From the NCBI RefSeq assembly GCF_003597395.2, contig NC_133778.1:11580546-11644545 (forward strand): a stretch of 64,000 bases of DNA, read 5' to 3'. The notes beneath the pieces were generated by a model that worked only from the letters and a program-made list of their open reading frames with translations, was not told where the DNA came from and did no database searches. Source of the DNA: Chelonoidis abingdonii. Its lineage: Eukaryota; Chordata; Testudines; Testudinidae. Below, one piece after another: positions 40,320-50,800 of the stretch. Every line of letters starts with the position of its first letter. Position 1 is the first letter of the stretch. A program made the translations under genes and the position numbers.

Positions 40320-41100
40320 CCAGAAGGCTCGGGGTGTACCGCTGCCGGGGGGGGGGGGCACAGGCCAACCTGGGCTAAAAGGTCAGCGATCTGTTAATGG
40401 AAGCAGCTCCTCTGCGTTACATTTCCAGCGCCGAGCCCCGCGCAATCGCTTCCCATCTCGCAGCGGCGGCGGCCCCCACGACAGGGGACGGACGCGTTCG
40501 CCCGGTGTTCAGCAGCCCAAGCTTGCAGCAGCTCCGGAGGCGAGGCTGCCTCGCAGCCAGACAGTCTCCAGCATCGCTCTGGATCTCCGCGGCTCCCCGG
40601 CTGCTCCGTTCCCCTCCCCGCGCACTCCGCAGCGGGGCTGGCTTAGGCGGAGCAGCCCCGGCGCAGCAGCCGCCGCCGGCTGGGGAAGCTCAGAGCCAGC
40701 CCCGGCTGGAAGGCAGCCGGCACCATCCCCCTCCTGACGCTGCTGCCACCCGGAGCAACTTTCCTGGGGCTTCAACCCCGCAGCCGCGCGGCCGGGCGCA
40801 TGGTGCCAGCCGCCGGGGTCCCTGCAGCACCGCGGCCAGCGCTCCGCATCCTGCGCCGAGCGCGCTAAGAGCCCTGCCCGGGACAGGCCATTTCCGCTGG
40901 GGCCAGGCGCAGCGGCGGAGCCGTGACTACACCCACACGTTAGGAGATCGCACCGGCCCCCTTCCCCGGGCCCGAGCTGCTCGATCCGGAGCCGGAGGGC
41001 GCTCCCCGATCACACAGCAGCGCTGAGATGTCAGCTCCCCGCAGCTGCTGGAGGAGGAGGAGGAGGAGGAGGCGGAGATGAGCGGCCAGGCGCCTCTCGC
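40320..41100 (-). other. VWC2L: Putative VWC2L noncoding exon 1 (5' end not determined)
   Basis: On the minus strand a strong donor, CTGG followed by GTGAGTAT, puts an exon end at 40320, just inside the CpG island. Together with the acceptor at 38090 it defines a 2.2-kb 5'UTR intron (38090-40319). The transcription start cannot be read from sequence; the right-hand coordinate given is only a guess inside the island. The exon is inferred from splice signals and CpG context, with no transcript evidence. Confidence 0.5.
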
Positions 41101-41190
41101 CAACTCCCCTCCTGACCCCGCCGGCATTCAACCCGGTCGCTGCGGGAAAAAGAGAGAAACAGCCCCACGTTGCTGCATTATTCAAACTTC
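40380..41190 (-). promoter_or_regulatory. CpG island, presumed VWC2L promoter
   Basis: This stretch is visibly GC-rich with dense CG dinucleotides, unlike the AT-rich DNA on both sides. It holds a run of GGA triplets on the plus strand at about 41050-41076 and a G run at 40349-40359. Its place just upstream of the VWC2L coding exon, with a minus-strand donor at its left edge, marks it as the VWC2L promoter region. No TATA box is evident, as is usual for CpG-island promoters. The long open frames seen here on both strands come from lack of AT-rich stop codons, not from coding. Confidence 0.8.
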
Positions 41191-41389
41191 GGAGAGGATC
41201 GCAGGCTAGAATGGGGCGGGGGAGGAAGGTGTGTGGGGTGGGGGTTGCTGAGCTCTTGTGGCCCTTACTGTGTTGCATTCAAACCCGGCCTCCTTGCAAT
41301 TCGTCTGGGCTGGCATTAGGCGTCATTGTAAAGCCACTTCTCCAGCAGCACCCAAAGGAGAGGTTGTGTGTTCAGAAAGACACTTCCGC

Positions 41390-41560
41390 ACACAGGGAAA
41401 GTCGGGATTTTATTTGGAACAAAGTCATTTCAGGCAATGACAGCTCACTGCAAGCAATAAGGGTGAAGGCATTTAACTGGTGGATGGCTGCTGGCCTGGT
41501 GGCCAATCAGTCCCCCCAGGCGCTGAGCCTGCCATGACCCTGACACCCAGTGGGGCTCAC
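41390..41560 (-). terminator. SPAG16: SPAG16 3'UTR and likely poly(A) signal
   Basis: Downstream of the TGA the minus strand carries a canonical AATAAA at 41409-41414 (TTTATT on the plus strand), about 150 bases after the stop. Cleavage would be expected about 10-30 bases further, near 41380-41400. This gives a very short 3'UTR and places transcript end within a few hundred bases of the VWC2L promoter island. The cleavage site itself is inferred. Confidence 0.65.
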
Positions 41561-41736
41561 TCAGCTCCAGAGTCGAAGGGTTCCATCCGAGCCCCCTGAA
41601 AGCAGGTGCTCTGCCTTGTGGTCAAAGACAACGCTCTGCACCTCGTCCTCATGGCCCACCAGGCTGGAAAGCTGCCCCGAGTTGAGTTCCAGAGTCTTCA
41701 CCGTGCCATCGTTGCTTGCCAGGGCCACAACATGAC
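41561..41736 (-). CDS. SPAG16: SPAG16 (PF20) terminal coding exon, last WD40 blade
   Basis: The minus strand reads the acceptor GAATTCCAG, then 58 codons after a split first codon, ending at TGA (41561-41563). The peptide runs HVVALASNDGTVKTLEL, then GHEDEVQSVVF and ends GGSDGTLRLWS. The GH...D...W/F spacing and SDGT-LRLWS ending are WD40 hallmarks, and ending right after the final Trp-Ser is typical of a terminal blade. SPAG16 is the axonemal central-pair protein PF20, needed for flagellar motility. It is the known upstream neighbour of VWC2L in the same orientation, which supports the name beyond the fold. All earlier SPAG16 exons lie beyond 64000; none was recognised in 41.7-64 kb. No disabling change is seen. 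Confidence 0.82.
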
Positions 41737-41786
41737 CTGGAATTCAGAGCAAAGTCATCAAAGTTCTAGAAGGTGACCTGAGGGAG

Positions 41787-41927
41787 TAGGGTGATCAGAT
41801 GTCCTGATTTTATAGGGACAGTCCTGATTTTTGGGTCTTTTTCTTATATAGGTTCCTATTATCCCCCCCGCCCATACCCCATCCCATCCCAGTCCCGATT
41901 TTTCACAGTTGCTGTCTGGTCACCCTA
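41787..41927. mobile_element. hAT MITE, 141 bp, perfect 8-bp duplication
   Basis: TGAGGGAG flanks both ends (41779-41786 and 41928-41935). The ends TAGGGTGATCAGATG and GTCTGGTCACCCTA are inverted repeats, shared with the copy at 59902. It sits 51 bases inside the SPAG16 intron, just upstream of the last exon. It is noncoding. Confidence 0.93.
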
Positions 41928-42099
41928 TGAGGGAGCAAAGTCTGCAGTTGTGAAGGCTGAGGCTGTGGACTCTTGCTTGAAATGCACCCAGATTTAGCGG
42001 AAAGCAACATCCTTCAATAACAACAGAGGAGATTTCAGAGTGATTAAGTGAAGCTGAGGACCTGGACTTGCTGCTCATTAAATTAAATTAACAGAGATA

Positions 42100-42278
42100 T
42101 CTTCTCTCCTAGAACTGGAAGGGACCTTAAAAGTTCATTGAGTCCAGCCTGCTGCCTTCACTAGCAGAACCCAAGTACTGATGTTGCCCCAGATTTCTAA
42201 GTGGCCCCTCAAGGATTGAGCTCACAACCCTAGGTTTAGCAGGCCAATGCACAAACCACTGAGTTATCCCCTCCCCCC
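42100..42278 (-). mobile_element. tRNA-derived SINE with CR1-like tail (Cry-type)
   Basis: Read on the minus strand, the head begins GGGGATAACTCAGTGG, with an A-box-like TAACTCAGTGG (42256-42266). A B-box-like GGTTGTGAGCTCAATCC follows (42213-42229), then a body and a CR1-like tail with GGTCCCTTCCAGTTCTAG. This head-and-tail design matches the cryptodiran turtle SINE family that borrows its tail from CR1 for mobilisation. It is the strongest lineage hint in the window. Confidence 0.8.
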
Positions 42279-42885
42279 ATTGGGAAGGCATCTATTCTCT
42301 TTTTATTTTGGTTCAATGATTTAGGGCCAGATTCTGATATTCTCGCTGAGAAGCACTTTAGCCCACAGGTAATTTAACTCAAATCAGTCAGCACTTCTGG
42401 ATTAAGATGCCATATCACCTAAAAGAACCAGACTCCATCCCTCTGACATTAATGTTGGTATTCCCAGCACAATAAATTAAGGTGCCTAGGTGAGTTTAGG
42501 TGTCTAAATTCCATTGAACTTTAGCAGGAGTTGAGCACATAACTCCCTTAGGTTCCAGTGAAAACTCTCAGCCTAATTAAACAGTTAATATAGAAGTGGA
42601 TACAGCAGTTAAAGGGAGTGGGGGGGTAGGTTTTAGAAAGTCCAAAGCTTCCTTGCCCTTATTTATAAAACAAGCAGCCTCTTATCAGTCGAAACAAGCC
42701 CAGTATGTATTTATAAGTTTATTATTTTGCAGTTTAAATAAAAAGCATGGCTAACAGCTGGTAAGTGATACATTGAATCACCCCTTATTTTCTCAGCCAT
42801 TAGACGAGAGAATCTCTCTGCTTCAAAATTAACTGCAATAATCAGGATCTTCACATATGTCCGTACACACACACCAATAACAATA

Positions 42886-42900
42886 CACCCCCCCCCCCAA
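42886..42900. repeat. C homopolymer run
   Basis: A run of C bases near 42886-42898 lies between a CA-rich stretch and AAATCATTACA. Length may vary or be a sequencing error site. Confidence 0.7.
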
Positions 42901-43503
42901 AATCATTACATTCATTTCAAAGCAGATATGGTCTGCTCAACAAAGCCATCATTGTATTTCAAGTCATGATTTTGGTCAAACACCTTTAGCTATTAGAGAC
43001 AGGTTCAATATACCCTCAGAATGATTATGGCCCTTTTTTATGTATCGGTACTTCTTTTTCCCCTGAAAGCAAAGACATATCACCCACAGAAGCTAAATTA
43101 ATGCTGACATTGACAAAGTCAATGTGGTATTGAAGCAAAAGTTTTTGAGGAAGAGTAGGGAAAACAGGGCCAAGTGTTGCCACAGCTACTCCATGAATAG
43201 CTGATCAGGACTTACAACCAAACAAGTGCATGGGAAGAATCTGGCCCAAAAGAAAATGTAATGTTAATGATGCTGAAGCCACAAGGTCTTGTGTATCAGA
43301 ATCTGATGTAAATTTTATCCTGGAAATATATTGTCCATCCTTTCAGAATAATTCACGACAATGATGTCTCTTGTTATGCTCACTACAATAGGATGGCTTC
43401 ATTTGACAGTGCGTGAGGTAAACAAATGTCATTTTCTCCATTTATCAAGTGAAACATTTTGGCAAAATAATCTCAAAAATGCACTGAGAACATTAAATCA
43501 CAG

Positions 43504-43571
43504 TATCAGAGGGGTAGCCGTGTTAGTCTGGATCTGTTAGTCTATAAGGTGCCACAGGACTCTTTGCTGCT
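43504..43571 (+). mobile_element. Short foldback retroposon copy with 12-bp duplication
   Basis: ATTAAATCACAG flanks the insert exactly (43492-43503 and 43572-43583). The insert starts TATCAGAGGGGTAGCCGTGT and TAGTCTGGATCTG, then runs into TTAGTCTATAAGGTGCCACA and GGACTCTTTGCTGC. Both parts belong to the family of the long copy at 55431; the middle is missing. The 12-bp variable-length duplication points to LINE-style integration. Confidence 0.88.
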
Positions 43572-43875
43572 ATTAAATCACAGGTTATGCCTGGAGTGGT
43601 CATAGCTATTTGTACAAGAGGTGGAAGTATGGAAGTAGAGCTAACCATGATAAATCTGCTTTATTTGCAAACCTTTATAACTACCGCACTTCTTCATCTA
43701 AAACAAAGCCTGACACAGCAAAGATCTGTAGGATGGATTAGGGTGTCCAAAACACCAGATGTGAATATTTATTATAAACGCTCTTTTAGCAAGTCTTTGC
43801 TGACGAAAGCATTACGTATGGATTTCACTTGCAACCAGACTCTATGGACAATTGCTGGGAGGTTTTCCCTAAGAG

Positions 43876-43879
<4 letters not shown>

Positions 43880-43907
<28 letters not shown>
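43880..43907 (+). repeat. Poly(A) run
   Basis: An uninterrupted run of about 28 A bases follows TAAGAGGCA. It could be a microsatellite or the tail of a retroposed sequence; no clear body or duplication was identified upstream. The poly-Lys ending of the plus-strand open frame here is due to this run. Confidence 0.8.
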
Positions 43908-43909
<2 letters not shown>

Positions 43910-46025
43910 CTTTTAGCTCAGAGTCTTAACACTGAAACAGCTGGGTAGGGAGTTAATGTCACATTTCATCTTTTTAAAACTGTAACAAATGCATATATTC
44001 AAAAGAGAGAGGATTTGGACAGTCCCAGTTAACGTTAGGAAAGTAAAATCAATCCAAATTGATATCTGAAACAATAAACTTATTTGTTTAGTTAAAATTC
44101 TCACTGACTACTGTACATGGGGAAAAGGACAGGCCCTAACAGTGCATCTTTGTAACCTTTGCCAGCTAAATCATATGCCTGAAAGAAACAGATAGTTATG
44201 TTATTTGATTGGGGCATGTGAATATCTGAAAATGATAGTAAAATATAGTAACAGCCAGCTAGCTGGTGTAGTAGTGATCAAAGTAGTATGTGTCTGACAG
44301 CTAGTACTCTCTGGGAAAGATGTTTGCAGGGGAGGTAAATGCTGGTGGAGAATGGTCTTTTCACACACATTCAGTGGTAGCCAATTTATGGTGCACAGCT
44401 ATTGTGAACTACATATAAAGCAACTTATTTGCTCTGTAGCAGAAGGGTGTGTGAGTGAATGTGTGAGTGAGTGAAACAGCAAATGGGGAAGAGAAGGCAC
44501 ATAATGGGAACGTCTCGTTTTTGTTACCCTTTATGTCAACACTGATCTACTTGCTCATGATGATTTGCTGATTATAAAGTAAATTTACTCCCTCCTTCCT
44601 GCCAAAATGAGTTTTTTCTTGTTTTGAAGAGAAAACAAATTGCATTTTATTGCTGATCAAAATGTTCTCCAATCAGAAAACCACACAAAAACAATTACAT
44701 GATTATCATGTAAAAATCTACTTACAACTGGTGTTTTTACAATGCACGCTTATCTGTACGTTAACAAAGGCACTTTGATGTAGCACTCATGGGAGGAGAA
44801 AAATATGGCATATAGTGCAGTTCTACAGAGTCTATGGGCCAAATGCTTAACTACTGTAAATCTCCACTGCTGTATTGAAGTCTATAGAACTATACTAATT
44901 CATATCAGCTGAGTATCTGTCCCACGGTGTAGAAGCTGCAAAGCATCAAGATTGAGATCAACATGTAATGCCAGGGAAGACCCCAGAGAGTTCAAACCAT
45001 TTGCAAGGCCTTTGTTGGAGCCACACTGCTACAGGCTTACCCACAGCACTGGGCACACAGCTAGCAAAGGTGCACCACTGCCTCTGGTTGACCCATGACC
45101 AGTCCTGAACCCTTGCCTCTTCAGTCTGTGAGGCAGGAGGAATGACTAAGCAGGTCTTCATGGGGCCCTATCTACAGTATAAGCTTGGCACTGATGCAGC
45201 TAAATTGCTATTGGCCATTGTTGGAATACAGGTACTAATGTTTCTAATGCAGACATGCCGACTCACCTGAGGTGGCCTGTTACTCTCTCAGAGCAGCGTA
45301 AGCTACAAGGTAATTTGTATCACAAAGTACTCTGGAAGTGGCTATGTAAATATGGCATCTTCCTACTCAGCAGATCTGATACCTCTGCATACTCAGAACC
45401 ATTTCTGCTGACATTAATGACAAAAATAAGACTGTACTGTTTTACTACTGCTAGCCCTGCTGAGCCAACACAGTTAAGAGAATGAGCTGGATTCTATTCC
45501 TGCTTATGCATCATCAACAGGAATTGTTAATAAATTTCAGGTTGTTACACCTGTGCAACCCCATTGCCAATAATGGGTCACAGGGGTGTCATCCTTTGTT
45601 CCTCTGGATCCTTATTACAGGCGATGATGCGTAAGAAGGAAAGGACCCAGCTTGATTTTGAGATCCCAATGTCAGGAAGCAGGGCTGGCAAAGAGGAACA
45701 GAAAGCAACTGAGCACGTTGCAGGACTACGCACACTTATTTTTGCCTTCATCAGCAGTAATACTCCTGAACAGATGGAGGATATGGGATTGGCAGCAAGA
45801 CAGTCAACGGCAGTAGAGTACTGGCAACGGGGATGTGCTAGGAATAATATGGCTCCAAAAGGGGCACGGCAAGATACTTTGAGACCTATGGGGTCCTTTA
45901 TGGGTATTACCACTAGGCATGTTTTCATGACATGGTGGCAAAAATGCCTGAACTCTGAGTGAGTCCATGCACTCACTCCACTGTTACTGCTAATGCAGTT
46001 ACAGTGTTCCTGCCTGTGACTGGAA

Positions 46026-46270
46026 CAGGGCCAGCTCCAGACACCAGCTAAAGAAGCAGGTGCTTGGGGCGGCCAATACCAAGGGGAGGCATTCTGGTCG
46101 CTATCGGGGCAGCACATCCGGGTGTTTGGTGGCAATTCGGTGGTGGGTCCCTCAGTCCCTCTCGGAGCAAAGGACCTGCCGCCGAAGAGTGGAGTGGCAC
46201 AATCGCACTGCTCTTTTTTTTTTTTTTTTTTTTGCTGCATGTGGTGGCAGAAAACCTGGAGCCGACCATG
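46026..46270. mobile_element. hAT MITE, 245 bp, perfect 8-bp duplication, poly(T) inside
   Basis: GACTGGAA flanks both ends (46018-46025 and 46271-46278). The ends CAGGGCCAGCTCCAG and CCTGGAGCCGACCATG are inverted repeats. It contains a T run at about 46213-46233. Overlapping open frames on both strands are not genes. Confidence 0.9.
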
Positions 46271-46465
46271 GACTGGAATATGGGTAATTTTTCTGGTTCA
46301 GCTGACAGGTGTTAGCACCAATGTGAATCATTATGCAGACAGAAGGCCACAGGAGATGGGCCTGTTTTTATGACCATGTTAGTTACACTTGCTTCTTGCT
46401 TTACAGTGGAAAAAATGCCAGAAGCCATCAGAGGTCATAATGGTGGGATATATTCATAACATTCC

Positions 46466-47169
46466 TGTAACTGGGCGTGACTCACCCCTGCGGCACCTCC
46501 TGCTGGTTGCTTCAGGGACTTAGCTCAAATATGCAGCTGGAGCGCCCTCTGCAGGCCGGTGATCCACCTTCTGGCTTCTGGTCCCATGTCCCTCCCTGGA
46601 CCCCAGTACGCCTTTTACATGGGGTGCTGCGCCCTGGCAGTATCCCCTTTCTCCTTAGGGTTTCCCCTCCCTGGGAACCCCCCCACTCTATCCCCACTTT
46701 GCCTCAGGGTCTTGGCAATTGCCCAGTCATTAGCTAGCCCCATGCCCTGGGGCAGACTGCAGTATTAGCCTCTCATTATCAGCAAAGGGGTTTGGGCCTG
46801 CTGCCTTGGCCTACCCCTGGGTTGCACCCTGCAACCCCAGTACCTCTTAGCCTACTCCTAGACCGCAGCCTGGGGCTTTCCAGGCAGGAGCTCCCCAGCT
46901 CCTCTGCCTTTCCCCAGCCCTGCTCCACACTAGGTACCTTGTCTCAGCACCCAGGCCCTTCTCTCTCTAAACACAAAGAGAGAGAGACTCCTTAGCTCCT
47001 GGCTTCTCTGCCCTTTTATAAGGGCCTGTGGCTCAGTTTGGGGCGTGGCCCCAGCTGCAGCCACTTCCCCAATCAGCCCAGCCTACAAGGCTGCTTTCTC
47101 CAGCCCCGACCCCTTCCCTGGGCTGTTTCTCACCCCTTCAGGGCCGGAGCAGGGATCCGCCCTGCTACA
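46466..47169 (+). mobile_element. Solo LTR, 704 bp, perfect 5-bp duplication
   Basis: The element starts TGTA and ends TACA, with ATTCC on both sides (46461-46465 and 47170-47174). A TATA-like CTTTTATAAGGGCC lies at about 47013-47026, with the promoter expected there. The sequence is C-rich and has no gag or pol, so it is a solo LTR. Long plus-strand frames inside it are compositional. Confidence 0.88.
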
Positions 47170-47759
47170 ATTCCCTATTGCATATGTGTTTGGTATCTGT
47201 TGTGTCTGTGCCTTCCCTCTCTACTGGCCAGCAGCATAGAACTGAATTCCCTTATAAAGGCCACACAAGGGCTAGAGGCCGATATATAATGTGTGAGAGG
47301 CTATGACTGTATGGTCACATTTCCTCTCTGTTCTTCCTGGGCTTTTTCTGACTGATTAGGGCCTTCTGATCCTTTCCCTCCAAATGCAGAGTAAAGGAGC
47401 GGAGCATATGGCCGCCGCAGCTGAATTAGCGATCTCCACACTGTTCCCAAATTCCAGTGTCCTACAAGCAAAGAGCTGTTCTTGGACTCCAGTTCTAAGC
47501 TCCTGCATGGTAGCTTGTCATGCTGCCATTTACAGATTAGCCAAGATCTTTATTTCAGACACTGATTAATTACAAGCATAATCCTGAAGTTTTGGCCAGA
47601 TATATACCTGAACAATGATAAAATCCTGAAGATCATTGCAATTCTCCCTTGCCCTCTTACCAACATTGCCCTTTTAGAAAGACTGCACATACAAAACATA
47701 CCCCAGGTGTTCTCTCTTGAGAATAGAGGTGCAATATCAAAAGATGTTATAACTTTATT

Positions 47760-47852
47760 TTATGGGCCAGACCTCATATGGTGTAAATCAGTGTAGGTCT
47801 ATAGCCATTGATGGAGTTATGCTGATTTATACTAGCTGAGGATCTGGCCGTA
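47760..47852. repeat. Short palindromic dispersed repeat
   Basis: GGGCCAGACCTCATATGG and the end TGAGGATCTGGCC are inverted, with GTAAATCAGTGTAGG and ATGCTGATTTATACT inside. The centre carries CCATTGATGGAG. Related pieces recur across the window (see findings). It is noncoding. Confidence 0.65.
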
Positions 47853-50800
47853 TAACTTTAGGAATATGTGTAAGATTCTGGAGCTAGAGATATTTTGTAG
47901 ACATATGATACTAAGGGACCAAATTCTGATCTTTCTTGCACTGAGGCAAATGAAGAGTAACTCCAGTGAAGTTTATGCCCTGGGATAAAGCCAATATGAG
48001 TCCAATGTCGTGGCCATAATATGTTTAACTACATCTGATTTTAAGTTCTACGGAAGCAGGGATCTGTATTTTATTTCCTTGACTATGAAGAGCCATAAAC
48101 ACCTATGGTGCTAAGTAAATAATAATAAAATAATGAAACCACATCATGTAAATATAGTATGAAATCCATGTCATGATATGAATTGTTGGCTACATCTAAA
48201 ATAGTGCTGATATGTTGAAGCAGTTTAATTTAATTTGTTACTGCATGACAGATTTCTTCAGAACACAAAACTAGACAAGATTAATTTGCTGGGCTGATAA
48301 AGCCAAATTACCTAGGGTAGAGGGAACAAGACCTGTACTTGTCAAGGACAAAAAAATTGACAATTCATATTCCAGGAGATCCTAACAGAAATCACAGCAA
48401 TGATTACCAGCTGTCTTCGTAAAATGAATTCGGAACATTCAACATTAGGCAACATTCGGAACAAGGCAACATTAGGCAATGCTTTACGATGCTATGTATT
48501 CAAGTATCCATAAACAATGCTATTTGTGCAATGGAATAGCCTAAAAAGCATACTGTTTTACTGATATTTGGCTTTGACACTTGATAAATCATGTTGACCG
48601 AAGCCTTTGATTTTTTGTTATTAAAGGAACAAGTCACAATCCCAAAGGCTGTTTTGCAGTTAATGTATCAAACAGAAACTGAGCCCGCCATAGAAACCAC
48701 TCCAACAGATCTAACCTAATTTGTTTTCTACTTCCCTGCTAAATCCTGCTATAGGCTTAGGCTATTATGGCTAAATGTCCATGTCAAACCAAAGACAAAT
48801 GAAGGCCTGGTTGATTGGAATCATAAGATAATACTTATGTTGAAGCACTGATTTTTTCTTCAGGCTAATGAACGTAGAAATTATGCATCTAATTTAATTA
48901 TTGAATACTCTGAATGTTTCTGTTTTAGCAGGACCAAGCTGCCTAGTGCCTCTACAGAATTTTGGTAGCATGAATGCCAAAAAACTCTAATCAATGCCAC
49001 ACACAAATCAATCAAACAACTTACTATTTAATGTTTCCTATTAGATTGAGACATCAGTGCTGAGAAAGTAGAATATAAATAGCATTATTTCTGTCTTTAA
49101 TTCAATTATTTCTGTCGACCCAATATTAATTCTTTGGCTTATTTGTGGAACAGAACAAGAAATGCATAAAAGATCATGTTAAAATCTCCTTCAGCCTTTA
49201 TTCATATAAAAAGTCAATACTTATATTGACTATTCATGAAAATGAAAAATACCTGACTTGGATCCTTGCTTCTAATGAAAGAAGGAGGTAATACAAATAA
49301 TTATATTTCTCATTGAAAACAAACCAAGAGCAACAGTTTTCCCAATTTAACACCACCAGCTTCCCTTAAAACTGTAGGCAAAGCATTCTTCAAAGAAACT
49401 AAACCAGCCACTTCATATTTCTTTCAAATTACAGGTGTCTTGCATGAATTTTAGCTATTTTGTTTATCAAAACTGCACAGGGAAGAAGCCTGAAACTATT
49501 ATGTGTAGCATAGATGAAATAACATATCATAGAAAGAAAGCAAAGCTTTGGTCAACATAACAATGATTTTTATACACATCAGAACCAATTCAAAGCAATT
49601 CGCCGGGATCAATATAGATAGACAGAAATGCTTCTCAGAATTTATTACCTGTGGAGGGAATTATTGATTACCTCCACTGATTTCTTCTAGGTATGTGGAG
49701 AGGCATCTGTTGTTTTTCTAGAAAGATGCCTCAAAATGAAAAGTATCAAGAAACTACTTATATTTTAAGGATTTACCTTAATGGTTCAACCGGTGCCATT
49801 ACTCAGGACTTTGCAACCCCATTCAAAGAGAGGTGAAATATAATTTAGCTTATTTTTAGCACATGATTGTTAGTCAATATAACGTATTGTAAGAGAAGTT
49901 GTTTTGAAACCTTACCTGCAACTCATCTTTTAAAGTACACATTGTGCCAAATATGTCCCCTTTGTGCCAAATATGTCCCCTTTGCATAGCATTTTGTGAA
50001 AAGCATATGGTAAAACAGGGGAGAAAAGGAAGAGGCTAAATTCCTTGCTGATGTAAATAGCTGAAATTTCACTGAAGCCTATGGAGCTACAACAATTTAC
50101 ATCACTATTATTATATCGTATATTACAATAGTGGCTATAGGACGCAATCACCGATTGGGCCTCCATTGTGCTAGGAAAAAAAAAGATGGTCTCTGACTCA
50201 GTCTGCAAACTAACTCAAAAGACTAGAAACAACAGGTAGCCAATGGATCGGGGAGTTCAAGGGAAAGTGGGACAACTGTAAATGTAATAAACTGTGGTCA
50301 GACTGCATACCCATTGCCAAATGCCTGGTAGGCATCATGGGAGGAGGAAAGGACTTGACTCTAAATGTACAGATCCCTACCTTCAGTGAAGCGGAGGAGC
50401 TGATAGAAGCCAATTTACATCAGCTGAGGATCTAGCCCACAAAGTTTAAATTTAGTGTGAACTCACACAAGCACTTATTTTGAGAACTTTGGGGGAATAG
50501 GAATTGATGGAAGGGAAGGCATCCACACACACGAATGACTTTACAGGAAAATGTTGGAGGACTAAGCTCAGTCAGAGTAGATAAAATGTTTAACAGCTGT
50601 TGGAAAGTGTGATTGTAGTGGCTGTAGAAAAAACTGTTCTTTACTGTCATACCACACAGAATGTTATTTACCAAGCAACTGATTTGCACCATATGAAAGA
50701 TGTTTTATATATATTTTTGTTCTATAAACAGCTTTCAACAAATACAGTAATTATTTCTTGTCTTCCAAATGTAAACTATGTTTTGCTTAGGAATGCACTT

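Noticed and set aside
40397..41026. 209-codon open frame on the plus strand in the CpG island
   Set aside because: High GC content removes stop codons; the peptide is low-complexity Ala/Pro/Arg with no domain, and splice signals put VWC2L 5'UTR on the opposite strand.
42100..42278. A functional tRNA gene on the minus strand
   Set aside because: A- and B-box-like motifs are present, but the body continues into a CR1-like tail, so it is a tRNA-derived SINE.
45564..45962. 132-codon plus-strand and 220-codon minus-strand open frames
   Set aside because: No recognisable domain, no splice support, and part lies in a hAT MITE with a T run. They could be chance or decayed repeat.
46477..47306. Overlapping Pro/Ser-rich frames on the plus strand
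   Set aside because: They fall in a solo LTR with exact ends and duplication; the composition alone explains them.
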